Made by a program: the position numbers and the translations under genes
In this document: one piece after another, positions 45,486 to 57,002 of the stretch
Position numbering within the stretch: the first letter of the stretch is position 1
Layout: each line of letters begins with the position of its first letter
Source: Gordionus sp. m RMFG-2023
Taxonomy: Eukaryota > Nematomorpha > Gordioida > Chordodea > Parachordodidae
Direction: 5' to 3'
NCBI RefSeq assembly: GCF_954871325.1
Contig: NC_088775.1
Span: 32,651,561 to 32,715,560 of the forward strand
Length of the DNA: 64,000 nt
The notes under the pieces: model-generated
What the model was told of the DNA's origin: nothing
Databases searched by the model: none
The model's input: only the letters and a program-made list of their open reading frames with translations

Positions 45486-46026
45486 CTCTGATGAAGTCGT
45501 CCACATTGTCCGAATGAATAGACCAAAAGTGGCCCTTGCCGTTGTTACTTCGACCAGTTTTAACGAAGCACTCATTGAGGGATAAATTGTGTCTTATGCT
45601 GTTCCTCCAGCCAGGACCCTTGTCCCGAAAGTAAGGATAATTGTCCAATATATATTGGTAAATGTCGCTTAGCACGAGTTTTCGATCTGGCGATTTCAAA
45701 ATGGCTTTGCTTATCAAACTGACATAACTTTGGTGGGCTGTCATCAGGGGCCAGTTAGATGTACTATTAAGAAGTCCGAGTAGTGAGTTATCAAATATTT
45801 GGAGTGGGGGAGGTTGGTAATTGCCATTTGGGTAATGGGCATATCTAAAATGGCTTCCACAATAGTGGGACATGAAATATTGGTAAGCGGCAAATTCATG
45901 GTGAGCTTGAAGACTATATTCCAAATGGTCAACTTTATGGTTGTTATCAATATGTAGGAAGTTGGGTTGAAAATCTAATCTTTTTGAATAATAATGTTGC
46001 CAATACAAATTTTCCATATCATTCAT
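45486..46026 (-). CDS. foxQ2: FoxQ2 forkhead transcription factor, exon 1
   Basis: The ATG at 46024-46026 opens 180 codons plus one base. Residues 1-95 are a His/Tyr/Asn-rich N-terminus without a known motif. The winged-helix (forkhead) DNA-binding domain begins near residue 97. It includes SYVSLISKAILKSPDRKLVL, DIYQYI and PYFRDKGPGW, and recognition-helix residues WRNSIRHNLSLNECF at 140-154. It then has KTGRSNNGKGHFW, and ends NVDDFIR at the splice site. SPDRKLVLSDIYQYI, GPGWRNSIRHNLSLN and GRSNNGKGHFWSIH are diagnostic of FoxQ2 rather than FoxQ1 or FoxL. The usual KPxxSY opening is changed to TAHQSY. FoxQ2 factors act in the nucleus in anterior/apical patterning of invertebrate embryos. That role here is inferred from family. 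No frameshift or stop is present, unlike the transposons around it. Confidence 0.9.
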
Positions 46027-47360
46027 TGTTAAAGTTTTATCCTAGTTTTTAATAATTAACTAAGGGCAATATTTTGTTGGAATATCTTTATAATATTTAA
46101 AATCGGGAGAAATACTATTTATCACTTTTTATTGACCACTGACTGGGAATTACACTTTAAATCAATATTATAAATAAAAAAATGAGTGTCAATTATATTC
46201 CATATATATCAATACAATACGCATTATAATTAAAGTTAATCTATGGGTTTGTTAACATTGTGCATTGTGTATGTTTATTATTGTTACGAAGCAAAATATA
46301 AAATACATAAATATCAACAAGCTCTATCCTTAAGTATAATGTAACCTTGATTTTGAAGTGCCACTTACATCAGTAATTATAAAAAAATTAGGCATTATAT
46401 TAATTCTTAAACAAAATGTTTAAATTAAATATTTATTAGATAATCACAATGGAACTTGAGTGCAATCTATCTATGGTGTAACAATTTAATTATGTAAAAT
46501 TCATTATATATACTTGATTGTTGATTAGGAGACATCATGCTTGCTTACAGTTTAATATTGCATTTTTATCATTATAGGTGTCATTTTTTGAGTATTGACG
46601 ATTTTATGAACAAATCTTACTCCCTTGATACTTTACTCCTAGGTTAACAGACAAGCATAAATAAATCTAACTCACTTTATACTTGGAATAGAGACTTCGA
46701 GGCATATCTATTCTATAAGTTATGTATCAAATAATCTTCTAACAATATTTGACTAATATTTCTTAAGCAAAAGGTATTAAGTTATTTTTAAAAATAAGGT
46801 GAAAAAGTTTTCGGCCAATACTAAATACGGATTGCCCACTTATTACTGATAAAAACAATATGTTAATCAAATTATTTTTTTTTTAAACTCGAGATATATA
46901 AGTTATGATCTCGCCCTGAACTCTCCTACCTTGAAAACGTCCATCCGTGCAAATATTCTATATATATTATAGATTTGGATAATTTATTTAAAAAGTTACT
47001 TCATATTTTATTAATATTTTTTTTTCAAGCTTCATGATATAATATAAATAATCCTAAATGATATATTAGCTAAAAATTTTGACAGCCATAGTTAAGTATT
47101 TTAGGAGCAAAGTATTCAGGGTGCTGACCAGCCCCTGTCACCTCTATGAACTAATAAATTGGAAATTTTTACATTCTATATATTTCCTTTTCTTTTCTTT
47201 TCTTTTAATTTTATATTATAGGGGAAACACAGATCTAGTCAGCGCGAAGGGCTTGTCAGTTCAGCCGAATTTTAAAAGCGGTAATGTTTAGAAGTTCAAA
47301 TTTGGTTATATATTAGCATATAATAAGATTTGGGAGCAAACGTATCTTATATCCCTCAGC
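46027..47360. other. Upstream region of FoxQ2
   Basis: AT-rich sequence that should contain the promoter. No motif stands out enough to call. A 70-codon frame at 47079-47291 has a short GC-richer patch (47095-47155) but no recognised domain and was not called. Confidence 0.4.
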
Positions 47361-47364
47361 AAAC

Positions 47365-48232
47365 ATGTAACCAATGGTGGGGGAGGGGGTCAAGCAAAGA
47401 AACCCCATCCTCCCCATAATAGCAAAATATTAGAAAAAATATACAAGGTATTGATGAATTAATAGATTATATTTTATTATAAATTTTAACAAAAATTTAA
47501 TCTTCTTTGTGTATATTTTATCCCGCGAAATATAGAATATATTTTACATTTTTTTAAACCCTTTTGGATGCATTTTTGACTAAAATCAATGAAAGATTTG
47601 GAATTCATCAAATGGCTCTATTCAATTTACGAATACTATTACCTATAAATCCTTTTGAAAAAATATTAAATCTTAAAATTGAAAAAATTAAATATTTAAC
47701 TCAATTTTACTGAAGGCCAGTTAATTTCAGAATTAAAATCTTGGTACTAAAAATTAATTTTACTTGATAATCCTCCAAGAAACGCCATGGAAGGAAGTAT
47801 TGCATAAATATATTTTGAAGTTTTTTCCAAATATATTTAAATCTGTATATATTTCAGCAATTTCAGAAGCCCGACATCTTGAAATCGATTGAATGGACTA
47901 GTATTACTTAATATACATCAAGATTTAATCCCCAATACAGCACAAATTTGAAAAATTTGCGCCATCGCAAAGAAGATTAAATTTTCATTTATGAAAAATA
48001 ATTTGATTTACTTTTTAAATCGGTTTATATTTCTATAATATTTTTTAACAATATTATATTCGCTCATATTCTATATCTCCCAATATTTGATTATTTGTGA
48101 TCGAAATTTTCATTTTTTCAAATATGAATGGGTAAAATGCATTTTATATGATTAGTTCTAATAAATTTTGTTGTAATAAAGTTAATACTATGATTAGTAT
48201 TTTTCTCTAGAAAATTCCTGGCTACGCGCCTT
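47365..48232. mobile_element. Decayed short derivative of the 1.87-kb hAT family
   Basis: The right end AAATTCCTGGCTACGCGCCT matches the family end TTCCTGCGTACGCGCCTG. Just upstream, TTCTAATAAATTT...TTAGTATTTTT also matches. The left part has a G run facing a C-rich segment, as in the full copies. No transposase fragment and no target duplication are visible, so this is probably an old internally deleted copy. Confidence 0.45.
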
Positions 48233-49423
48233 CGCCATTATATATACTGTTATAATAATAAAATAAGTTTAAAATGAAAATTTGCCGAATCAATACATGT
48301 CTTATTCATACTGACTTAACTTAAATAATAGTTTTTGGGTTTTAAAAAAATATTTTATAGAGACAAGTATATATTTTTTAGATATGTTTTTTATAATTAA
48401 TAGTTTATATTACTTTTTTTTATGATAAAATTTTTAGATAAAATTAGCTGATTTAATATATTTAAATAAATTATGTATTCTAATGTTATAGGATTAGCAA
48501 AAAATAAATATTGGTTATCCTATATAAGTCTTAATAAATTGATTCAACATGCCCCTGGGTTAAGGGGATCAAAAATTTACTTTTGTACTATAATCTGGGT
48601 GTTAAATATTAAAGATTTTTATCAATATATAATTTTAGCCATGTATTTAAGCTATCTTTGTTATTTTATAATTTCAGATACGACGATTATTTTAGGACCT
48701 AGGATTATTCTGACAAAAATTAACAGATTAACCCTGGTCTCCCCCATTTAAAAAAACACCCAAATTAAACAAATTTGAATTTTTAATAATTATATACATT
48801 ATAACTATAAATAATATACATGAAAATGATAATAATATGTCGCCTCTTATATAATATATACCAGTGGAGAGAAATGGTTAGGTTATCATAGTCAATCCTA
48901 ACCAATTATTTTTAATGTTATACTCATAAATATTTACTATATCATTTGTTACGGGATAATTAGGGCATAATTATTATATCAAGATGACAATTTATAAAAA
49001 AACTTTTTTGTTAAATTAAATATATCTCCTCCCACCACCTTTCTTATAATTATACAGGATAAAATTATAACTATAATATTATTTATATAAGATTATATAA
49101 TCATTGTAACTTCAAATTTTATTATAAAATATTAAGTATAATAATGTTTACATATTATTATAAATTTTTTCTGTTTTATTCTACACCTTGCAAACCAATT
49201 TACAAAATGAGTTGAGTGGATATAATTAAAAATAATGTAATGATGAAAAAAGGTGTAATCTAATAAGAATTATATAAATATAAAATAAAGATAAGTATTA
49301 TCAAATTACTATTTATAAAATAGATTTATATTATATATATTTTCTACGTAAGAAGCCTGGTGTGAATTGAATTCCCGATAATCTTTTTTCTATTCTGATA
49401 TAATTTCTTCAGAGTATTTTTAG
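48233..49423. other. AT-rich stretch
   Basis: An open frame of 92 codons with an ATG at 48473 (to 48751) is long for this composition. It encodes hydrophobic Ile/Leu/Tyr-rich sequence with possible membrane segments but no recognised family. I do not call it a gene. Confidence 0.35.
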
Positions 49424-49860
49424 CAGAGATCTGCAGAGATTCAATTAGGCCCGGCGAGATTTAAAAAATTTACCCATCCCAATTTTTCAACCCAGATATT
49501 TTTAACTATGGAATGCCTTTTCAATTTGTCAATTGATATAATTAAAAAAAGTATTTAATCGGCCCAGCCCGGGTTCATAATTAACTATTTATTTTTAGGC
49601 CCTGTCAGGATTTTTGTAATAATACTATATTTGGATGGGCGGACTATAGGCTGGGCCTGCAGGTTTCTGAGAATTCCCTTCGATCTAGCCGCATTTTGAT
49701 ACTAAATTAGAGACCTGCAAAGCCAGGCCTGTTAAAAAATTTTGCACAAGTGGCCAGGTAAAATTTTGGCTGCCCGTTAAAATTTTACTAAAAGTCTGCC
49801 CCGACTAGTTAAATTTTTTGTACTAATTTTCCAGCCATAAAAGTTTCAATATCGATATCT
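49424..49860. mobile_element. Degenerate GGCCCGG-type MITE sequences
   Basis: CAGAGATCTGCAG at 49424 and an inverted CAGAAACCTGCAGG ending at 49669 resemble the TAGWGATCTGCA ends of the family at 7146 and 63102. A second start-like TTAGAGACCTGCAAAG occurs at about 49707. Target duplications are not visible. These look like two eroded copies side by side. Confidence 0.4.
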
Positions 49861-50523
49861 AGTTAAATATTTTATCTAACTTTTTATTTTATTATATTAA
49901 ATTTTAGCCTTTACTATACATTCATCGAACCTATTATTTTCAAGTCCGATCACACCCAGAATATTTTTTTTATATATCCGGTTCGACACTTTATCTTAGA
50001 AATTGGTTTTATCAATTTTTTTTATTGGACTGTTTAGAAAGTACAATATTTCAACGAAATCGAAAAATTAAGCGCTTAAGTATAATAAACAATTTTATGG
50101 TTATTTTTGAAAATAATAATTATAAGAACATTAGGAAAACAAAATAATTTAAATGTCTGTCCAAGTCCGATCGATCAAAATTCGTATGGATCAACTTGGT
50201 TTGAGTTAGCTTGGGCGCTACTACACGGCATCACATCAATTCGACGTACGGTGGCAACTTGGCGAGCCGACAATTTATCGCATTGACAAAACAAATTGAT
50301 TAATATATGACACTAATAAAATTTAAGGGCATGTTAATGGTTGAACATTTGTCCTATTAATTAAATCCCGAACATAAATGTCATGGGCGAAAATTCCCCC
50401 AGACAAAAATTCACAAAAATCATTAATTTCTTTCACATCTGTATTTGATTCTTCGCTAAAAATATATTTAACTAATGATAATGCGCAGCCGCTGTGCATT
50501 ATTACATAATTTATTAAAAAATC

Positions 50524-51828
50524 GGTATCATGTCATGTCGGCGCGGAAAATTCGGCGCAACGACAATTTAGCGCAGCGTCAATTCGGCGCGGCGATAATT
50601 CAGCTCGTATCTATTACAGTTGCAATTTATTATATATTACTTAGTATAAAAAAATAAGGATGATTAAATAGAAATTATTTTGAATGTTGCTATTAATTAT
50701 TTCTTCATATTTATTTTTACAAAAATCTCAATTTTATTTACTAAATGTGTAATATCAAAAAAAATTAACCAATATTTATACCTATTTCTTTGGTTGACCA
50801 ATTTACCACATAAGATATGTTGATTAGTAGCCAATGTTATGTAAGCCGAGATTTTTGGCATAGAAGAAAGAAAGAAAAAGAAAGGTTTGGACCATATCTC
50901 GTATCTTACATATTGTTTTGGCTAGAATTTAAATCGACCGTTTTCAATAATAGACCCAGCCATGATCCAAAAAAAATCAAATTAAGACTGACTCATTTTT
51001 TAGATTTATTAAAAATCCTTAAATTCTATTAATCCTTTTTAAAAAAAAATATTATGCTTAGGCTAATTTTTTCTATTATAATCAAAAATTAAATGTGTAA
51101 TATCAAAAAAATTAACAACCAATATTTATATCTATTTCTTTGGTTGACCAATTTACCTATAAGGTATGTTGATTAGTAGCCAATGTTATGTAAGCCGAGA
51201 TTTTGGTCATATTACTTATCAGGAGGGGGGGGGGGTATATTATTTTTTTAAACTTTTATAATTTTTTTTTTATTGTCTAAAATTAGGCGTGAAAAGGGGA
51301 TTTAAGATTTAACATTATAGTACTTATCAGGGGGGTATTTTGGGTCTCTTTTTAAAAACGGTTGATTAAGATTGTAGCCAAAATAATATATAAGATTAGA
51401 GATAGAGGTCAAATCTTTCTTTCTTTTTCTTCCTTCTATGCGCAAAATCTCCAGGCTTAATAATATTGGCTACTAATCAACTTACCTTATAATGTGGTAA
51501 ATTGGTCCATTAAAGAAATAGGTATAAATATTAGTTAATTTTTTTCGATATTACACATTTAGTAAATAAAATTGAGATTTTTGTAAAAATAAATATGAAG
51601 AAATAATTAATAAAACCAACATTAAAAATGACTTCTATTTAATCATCCTTATATTTTTATACTAAGTAATTTAAAATAAATTGCAACTGTAATAGATACG
51701 CGCTGAATTGGCGCTTCGCCGAATTGTCGCTGCACCGAATTGTCACCACGCCGAATTGTCGTGTGTCAAATTGTCCCAGAGCCGAATTGTCGTGCGCCAA
51801 TTTTTCCGCGCCGAATTGACGTGGAACC
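50524..51828. mobile_element. MULE-like foldback element (1.3 kb)
   Basis: Left end GGTATCATGTCATGTCGGCG and right end, inverted, GGTTCCACGTCAATTCGGCG begin long inverted arms. Both arms carry a minisatellite of GGCGCRRCGACAATTC units, then TATCTATTACAGTTGCAATT and a GGCTACTAATCAA block. Flanks are TAAAAAATC and AAAAAAATC, 8 of 9 bases alike, suggesting a 9-bp duplication as in MULEs. A roughly 120-bp segment is also directly repeated (about 50741-50860 and 51092-51212). No transposase is present. Related TIR-like sequence also occurs at 50225-50285 and 52645-52755. Confidence 0.6.
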
Positions 51829-52400
51829 AAAAAAATCATGCACATTTGTGGAGTAATGGGAATTTTGATGTTGGCTAAATGTATGCACGTTGTTCATGGC
51901 AAGGCTCGAAGTGGGCTAGAGTTAATATTAGACCATAACTACATTTTGTAAAATCCAGACATTTAGAGCTTGTAAGCAGCACAAAACAACCAATAAAATC
52001 CAACAAAGTTAAATATGGGTGACATTAGATAAGGAGAAATACTAATTTATATGAAACCCACTAAAATAAGTAAAATCTGACAGAAGCTTAGAACTGCAGA
52101 GAAACCGCTAATAAGCATCTTTCTTCAGGAAATACGCATTTCAGACTAAGGCCTGGTAACAAGCTCATGGACAACGTTAGCGGCTAACTTGGGGATGCAA
52201 AAAAAGATAAGGTTTTGTGTTAATATTAGATGAGGATGAATACGGATTTTATTAAATACCAAGCCCACTAAATTCGGTAAAATCTAAGAGATGCTTAGAA
52301 CCTTGTAGAATAAATTAATAATATTATTTTAAAATATTTTCTAAGAATTTTAAAATATTAAAATGGGGGCATTTTTGTCAGATGCTTTTTTGTCCTAAAT
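51829..52400. other. Non-coding stretch
   Basis: Less AT-rich, with two loosely similar parts (about 51990-52110 and 52200-52320, each with a AAATCYRA and GCTTAGAAC block), perhaps an old duplication. No gene is supported. Confidence 0.35.
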
Positions 52401-52401
52401 T

Positions 52402-52502
52402 ATTTTTGTCCGTTGTTTTTGTCCGTTGTTTTTGTCCGTTGTTTTTGTCCGTTGTTTTTGTCCGTTGTTTTTGTCCGTTGTTTTTGTCCAGTGTTTTTTG
52501 TC
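52402..52502. repeat. 13-bp minisatellite
   Basis: The unit GTCCGTTGTTTTT repeats at least seven times with GTCC every 13 bases from 52408 to 52486. Open frames across it on either strand are products of the repeat. Confidence 0.95.
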
Positions 52503-53150
52503 CTGGGTATTTTTCCGAGTCTTTTTGCACATGTATATATCCAGGATCTAAATAATATAACCAACAACTATCAACACGGCCTTCAATTTTATAAATTTCG
52601 AATAATAATATATTTGTTTTTATATTCATAATAATCACAGCTTAATTAGATACGCACCGGATTATCGCCGCGATGAATTATTGCCGTGCAGAATTGTCAT
52701 AGTATCAAATTGTCTTTGCTTTGCGCCGTATTATCCGCACCGAATTGGCGTGTAACCCTATTACATATATTATTTAGACTTAACAACGAAAATGGTATGA
52801 TTAGAGTTTTCAACAGTAATCAAACCTCTTTTGCGATCTTAAAGGGAAATTTACAATTTAATTTTCATTAATAATATCAATATTCTTTGTCTAGAGCTTG
52901 GCAATGGTTTGATTTTTGTGAAAATTTCTAAAATAATATTTGCTGTTAATAATATCTAATAAGATTCCGTGATCCTTTATTAGGAACTGAATAAAGAGCA
53001 CTCAAATTTAAAATAAAAATTTGATACTTATACATATACATTTTTTAAAATCATAAAATATATATAACTCCATAAAAAAGTAGTTTGCTTCACCAAAAAC
53101 AATTTACATTTTTTTTAATCGGCCTTCAAATCTGTATAAGTTGGGTCAGC
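52503..53150. other. Non-coding stretch
   Basis: The segment 52645-52755 carries GCGCCGAATT-like units related to the ends of the MULE-like foldback at 50524-51828. Otherwise AT-rich. Confidence 0.35.
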
Positions 53151-53174
53151 CAGACCATAGTGCAGTACCTGGTA

Positions 53175-53380
53175 TAAAACCAAAGATCAAAGAATTTATG
53201 CGAGCTTGTGTTTTTAAACATCCTAGCATAAAACTTTTATTTTTTATTATTTTTATTAATGCCAGGAGGGAATTTTTAAGTGCCTCTTATATAAAACAAA
53301 GATCAAACGATTTATGCGAGCTTGTGTTTATAAATAAACATCCTGGTATAAAACTTTCATTTTTTATTATTTTCAAAATG
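53175..53380. repeat. Direct repeat, two copies of about 80 bp
   Basis: The segments 53175-53258 and 53298-53380 both contain TTTATGCGAGCTTGTGTTT followed by a CATCCTRG and TTTTTTATTATTTT segment. No function is seen. Confidence 0.8.
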
Positions 53381-53924
53381 TATTGTTTGTAAAAAACTTA
53401 AGTCATTCGAGCAATAATTAGGAATTCAATTTTTTTTATTAGAAATGAAAAATATTTATAAATTTGAAATCACCATTCAATTTGCATCTTAATGATGTGA
53501 TGTGTATATCGATATATTAAATTTATTCTTATTTTAAAAAAAAATATATATTTGAGCAATAATTTGAAATTAATTTTTCATAATTAAAATGTAAATTAAA
53601 CAAATATCTAAATTTTTCTCATTTCTAAAAAAAAATTAATTCCAAGTTATTGCTTAAATTGTTTTTAAAAAATAAGAAATATGTTTTATCACTTTTTTTC
53701 AGAGTTGTACAAAAGATCTTCTTTGAAAAAATTTGAGCAAGTTCTTCGAGGATCATAAGATTTGAAGATCTTTTATTTTTAAAAAATTTTGAGCATAGAT
53801 CTTTGAAGATCTTTTATTTAAAAAAATTTAAGATCAACGATCTTCAAAGATCTTCATATTATAATGTTATAGTAAATTATTATTTTTATATTTTTTGAAA
53901 TTAAGCATGTTAAATTAAAATAAA

Positions 53925-54760
53925 ATTCAATAGAGATGTACCGACAATTTTCATGATTCGTTATGTTTATAAAAATTTTTTTGGCATATATGGGTAAAAA
54001 TTTATATTTTAAAAAATTTATATTAAAATTTCAATGAAGATGTAATGTAAATGTAACATAGAAAAGTGACAATTGTCATAATCGTTTATTTTTTTAAATT
54101 ATTTGATTTATTGTGTCGCAAATAGGTTAAAATTTATATTATTATGATGTAAAAATAAAATTTCAATGAAGATCTACCATAGAAAAGTGACAATTGTCAT
54201 AATCATTATTATTGAACTTTTTTGAATTTTTTTAAGACAAATGGGTAAAAATAGATATTGTTAACATGTTAAATTAAAATTTCAGTAAAGATGTACCACA
54301 GGAAAGTGACGATTGTCATAATTGTTATTTTTAAACTTTTTTAATTTTTTTAAGACAAATGGGTAAAAATAGATATTGTTAACATGTTAAATTTAAATTT
54401 CAGTGATGATGTACTACAAGAAAGTGATAATTGTCATAATCGTTATTTTTAAAATTTTTGAATTTTTTTAAGGCAAATGGGTAAAAATATATATTGTAAA
54501 CACGTTAAATTAAAATTTCAGTGAAGATGTACCATAGAAAAGGGACAATTGTCATAATCTTTTCAACTTTTTTAAGGCAAATGGGTAAAAATAAATATTG
54601 ATTACATGTTAAATTAAAATTTCAGTGAAGATATACAATAGGAAAGTGATAATTGTCATAATATAGTTATTTTTGAACTTTTTTGATTTTTTTTAGATAT
54701 AACATAGAAAACTGACAATTGTCATATGTAATATTTTTAAACTTTTTTAAAATTTAAACA
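53925..54760. repeat. Satellite array, unit about 118 bp, eight copies
   Basis: Copies of TGACAATTGTCATAAT-like sequence occur near 53943, 54068, 54189, 54308, 54426, 54544, 54648 and 54714. Spacing is mostly 118-125 bp, shorter for the last two. Each unit has AAATGGGTAAAAATA, GTTAAATTAAAATTTCAGTG and a GATGTACC segment. The core TGACAATTGTCA is a perfect 12-bp palindrome kept in most units. Confidence 0.9.
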
Positions 54761-54950
54761 AGGATAAAATAAAGATATTTTGAAAATTATTTATTATTTC
54801 AAAATTATTCAAAATATATATTGTTAAGCAGGTTTGTTGTCAGAACGGTCCTACCCCATCTAATTTTAAAAAATTACCGTCCTCAATCTAATTTTTTTTT
54901 AATAAAAAATATTGGCTCAGCATGTTTCTTAAATCTTTGATGGCTTTTAT

Positions 54951-55695
54951 CAAATATTAAAAAGTGGTGCCTTCTAATTTCTATAATTTGAGCGTTATTT
55001 AAGTAAAAGTCGTGCTTTTACAATTTACAACGACATTAAATAGCAAGCCTTTGCGAGTTATAAGGCATAGGTCAAATTTAGATTACGAGTCCAGATTTTT
55101 TAAATATATATATGGATTGTCAAATTTTTCGTTTTGACGAAATAAATGACCTAACTTATTCAATTGGGTCGATCTAGTTTTTTTTATTCTGAAAATATTT
55201 TACATTTTTTTTATTTTACTCTAGCAATTCGAGTCGCGAAAGGCAGTTTTAATTATGAATATTTATTGTAAACCTAGCAAATTGTTCAATATTAACACCA
55301 GGTATTTCTCCTTTTAAAATTTAAACCATACTTTTTGAATTACATTTTATTAAAAAAATGATGCCTTCTAACTTCTATAATTTGAGCGCTATTTAATATT
55401 AAGTAAAAGTTCATGCTTTTACTATACAACAACATAAAATATCAAGCCTTTGCGAGCAATAAGGCATAGATCAAATTTAGGTCACGAGTCCAAATTTTTT
55501 AAAGAAATAATAAACCAAACCTAACTTATTCAATGTCGATCCATTTTTTTTATTCTGAAAATATTGTATATTATTTTTATTTTATTCTATCAATTCGAGT
55601 CGCGAAAGGCAGTTTTAATTATGAATATTTAATGTAAACTTAGCAAATAGTTCAATATTAACATCGATTTCTCCTTTTAAAATTCAACCCATACT
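54951..55695. repeat. Tandem duplication of about 390 bp
   Basis: The segment 54951-55336 and the segment 55346-55695 share GCCTTCTAA, ATAATTTGAGCG, CAAGCCTTTGCGAG, then TCGAGTCGCGAAAGGCAGTT, TTAATTATGAATATTTA and TTTCTCCTTTTAAAAT. The last motif recurs in more worn form to about 55960, suggesting a longer array. It is non-coding. Confidence 0.85.
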
Positions 55696-57002
55696 TTTTG
55701 AATTTATCATATTATATAAACTTTTACACAAACTTCAAACACTTATTTGTATCTCTGCTTTTAAAATTCATCGCAATATATATATTCTCTTTAGTATTTC
55801 ACCTTTTAAAATTCAACATATACTTCTTTAATTTATACCAATATAATAAACTTTTACGATAATTTTAAACACCTCGTGTATTATTCCTTTAAAATTCATC
55901 TCAATATAATAAACTTTTGTACAAATTTACATCCCTTTTAAAATTCAACCCACGTATGCATATTTTAGTTCAATTCTTCTACACTTTCAGGTAGTGTTGT
56001 TAAACGACTCATCCGAGTTGGCTTTACTATGACTCAAGTCGAGTTTTTAGTCGATTAGTCGACTCATTTTTACGACTCGAGTTCCGAACTTGAGTCGTGA
56101 ACTTGAGTTTTTATCTTGAGTCATGAACTTGAGTTTTGATCTTGAGTCATGAACTTGAGTTTTGATCTTGAGTTATGAACTCGAGTTATGAACTTGAGTC
56201 GTGAACTAGTCATTAACTTGAGTCGTAAAATTTTTAAATTCTTTTTAACGGAAATTTTGATAACATGAATGGAAAAAATCAATTCCTAAAATTAATCCTG
56301 TTTGGAAATAAAGAGGTTTCTAGTAACATTTCCCAGAACCGTTTGAAAAAAACGTTATATATGGAAATTATCTCAAATTTTGCCTAAGCTTTTCCTGATT
56401 TAAATTGAGGTAATTAAGAGACAAATTCTGAGGATTAAAATTTTTAATTGATATATTTTTTTTAAAAACCAAGAATTTATGAACCCCAAAATATTTTTCT
56501 TCTCAAAAAATTGTGTCCTGACCTTCGGTATATCGCGTATGCCTTATTCACTAAAATTTATATACATTTTAAGAATTTTAGTAATTTATTAATTTCTTCA
56601 AAACAGTAACTAGTTCGAACCAGGGCCTATCTATTAAAATAAATTATAACTAATATTTTTATTTTATTTATTTAAATCTTTATAAATCATACATATGAGT
56701 TAAATTTTATAATTACAATAAAAAAATCGAATAAATAAAAATATTTAGCTATAAAAAAATATTTCAATATAAAAAAATATCGTTAGTTCAATCTTCATTT
56801 GCCAAATCTTTTTCTTCAGAAAAGCTTCAAAATAAATATAAAGATATATTGAAAGAATTAAAAAATCATTAAATTTTACCAATTTTTTAAGAGAGGGCAA
56901 GTAAAAGTCTTGTTTAAAATTTACAAAAACATTATTCGGACTAATTATATATGTTAATATGGTCTAAACACAATCACAACAAAGTATGTAATAATATTTA
57001 CA

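Noticed and set aside
48473-48751. 92-codon hydrophobic frame as a membrane protein
   Set aside because: No family motif, AT-driven Ile/Tyr/Leu content and no neighbouring exon; kept only as a note.
50817-51032. 71-codon basic frame within the foldback
   Set aside because: It lies in a sequence present inverted and directly repeated within a non-autonomous element, without a start context or motif.
52378-52638. Repetitive Lys/Asn/Gly/Gln frame suggesting a repeat protein
   Set aside because: It is produced by the 13-bp minisatellite; a 13-bp unit cycles through all frames, and the opposite strand is open too.
53925-54760. CRISPR-like spaced repeats
   Set aside because: The whole unit repeats, not just a short repeat with unique spacers, and the genome is clearly eukaryotic.
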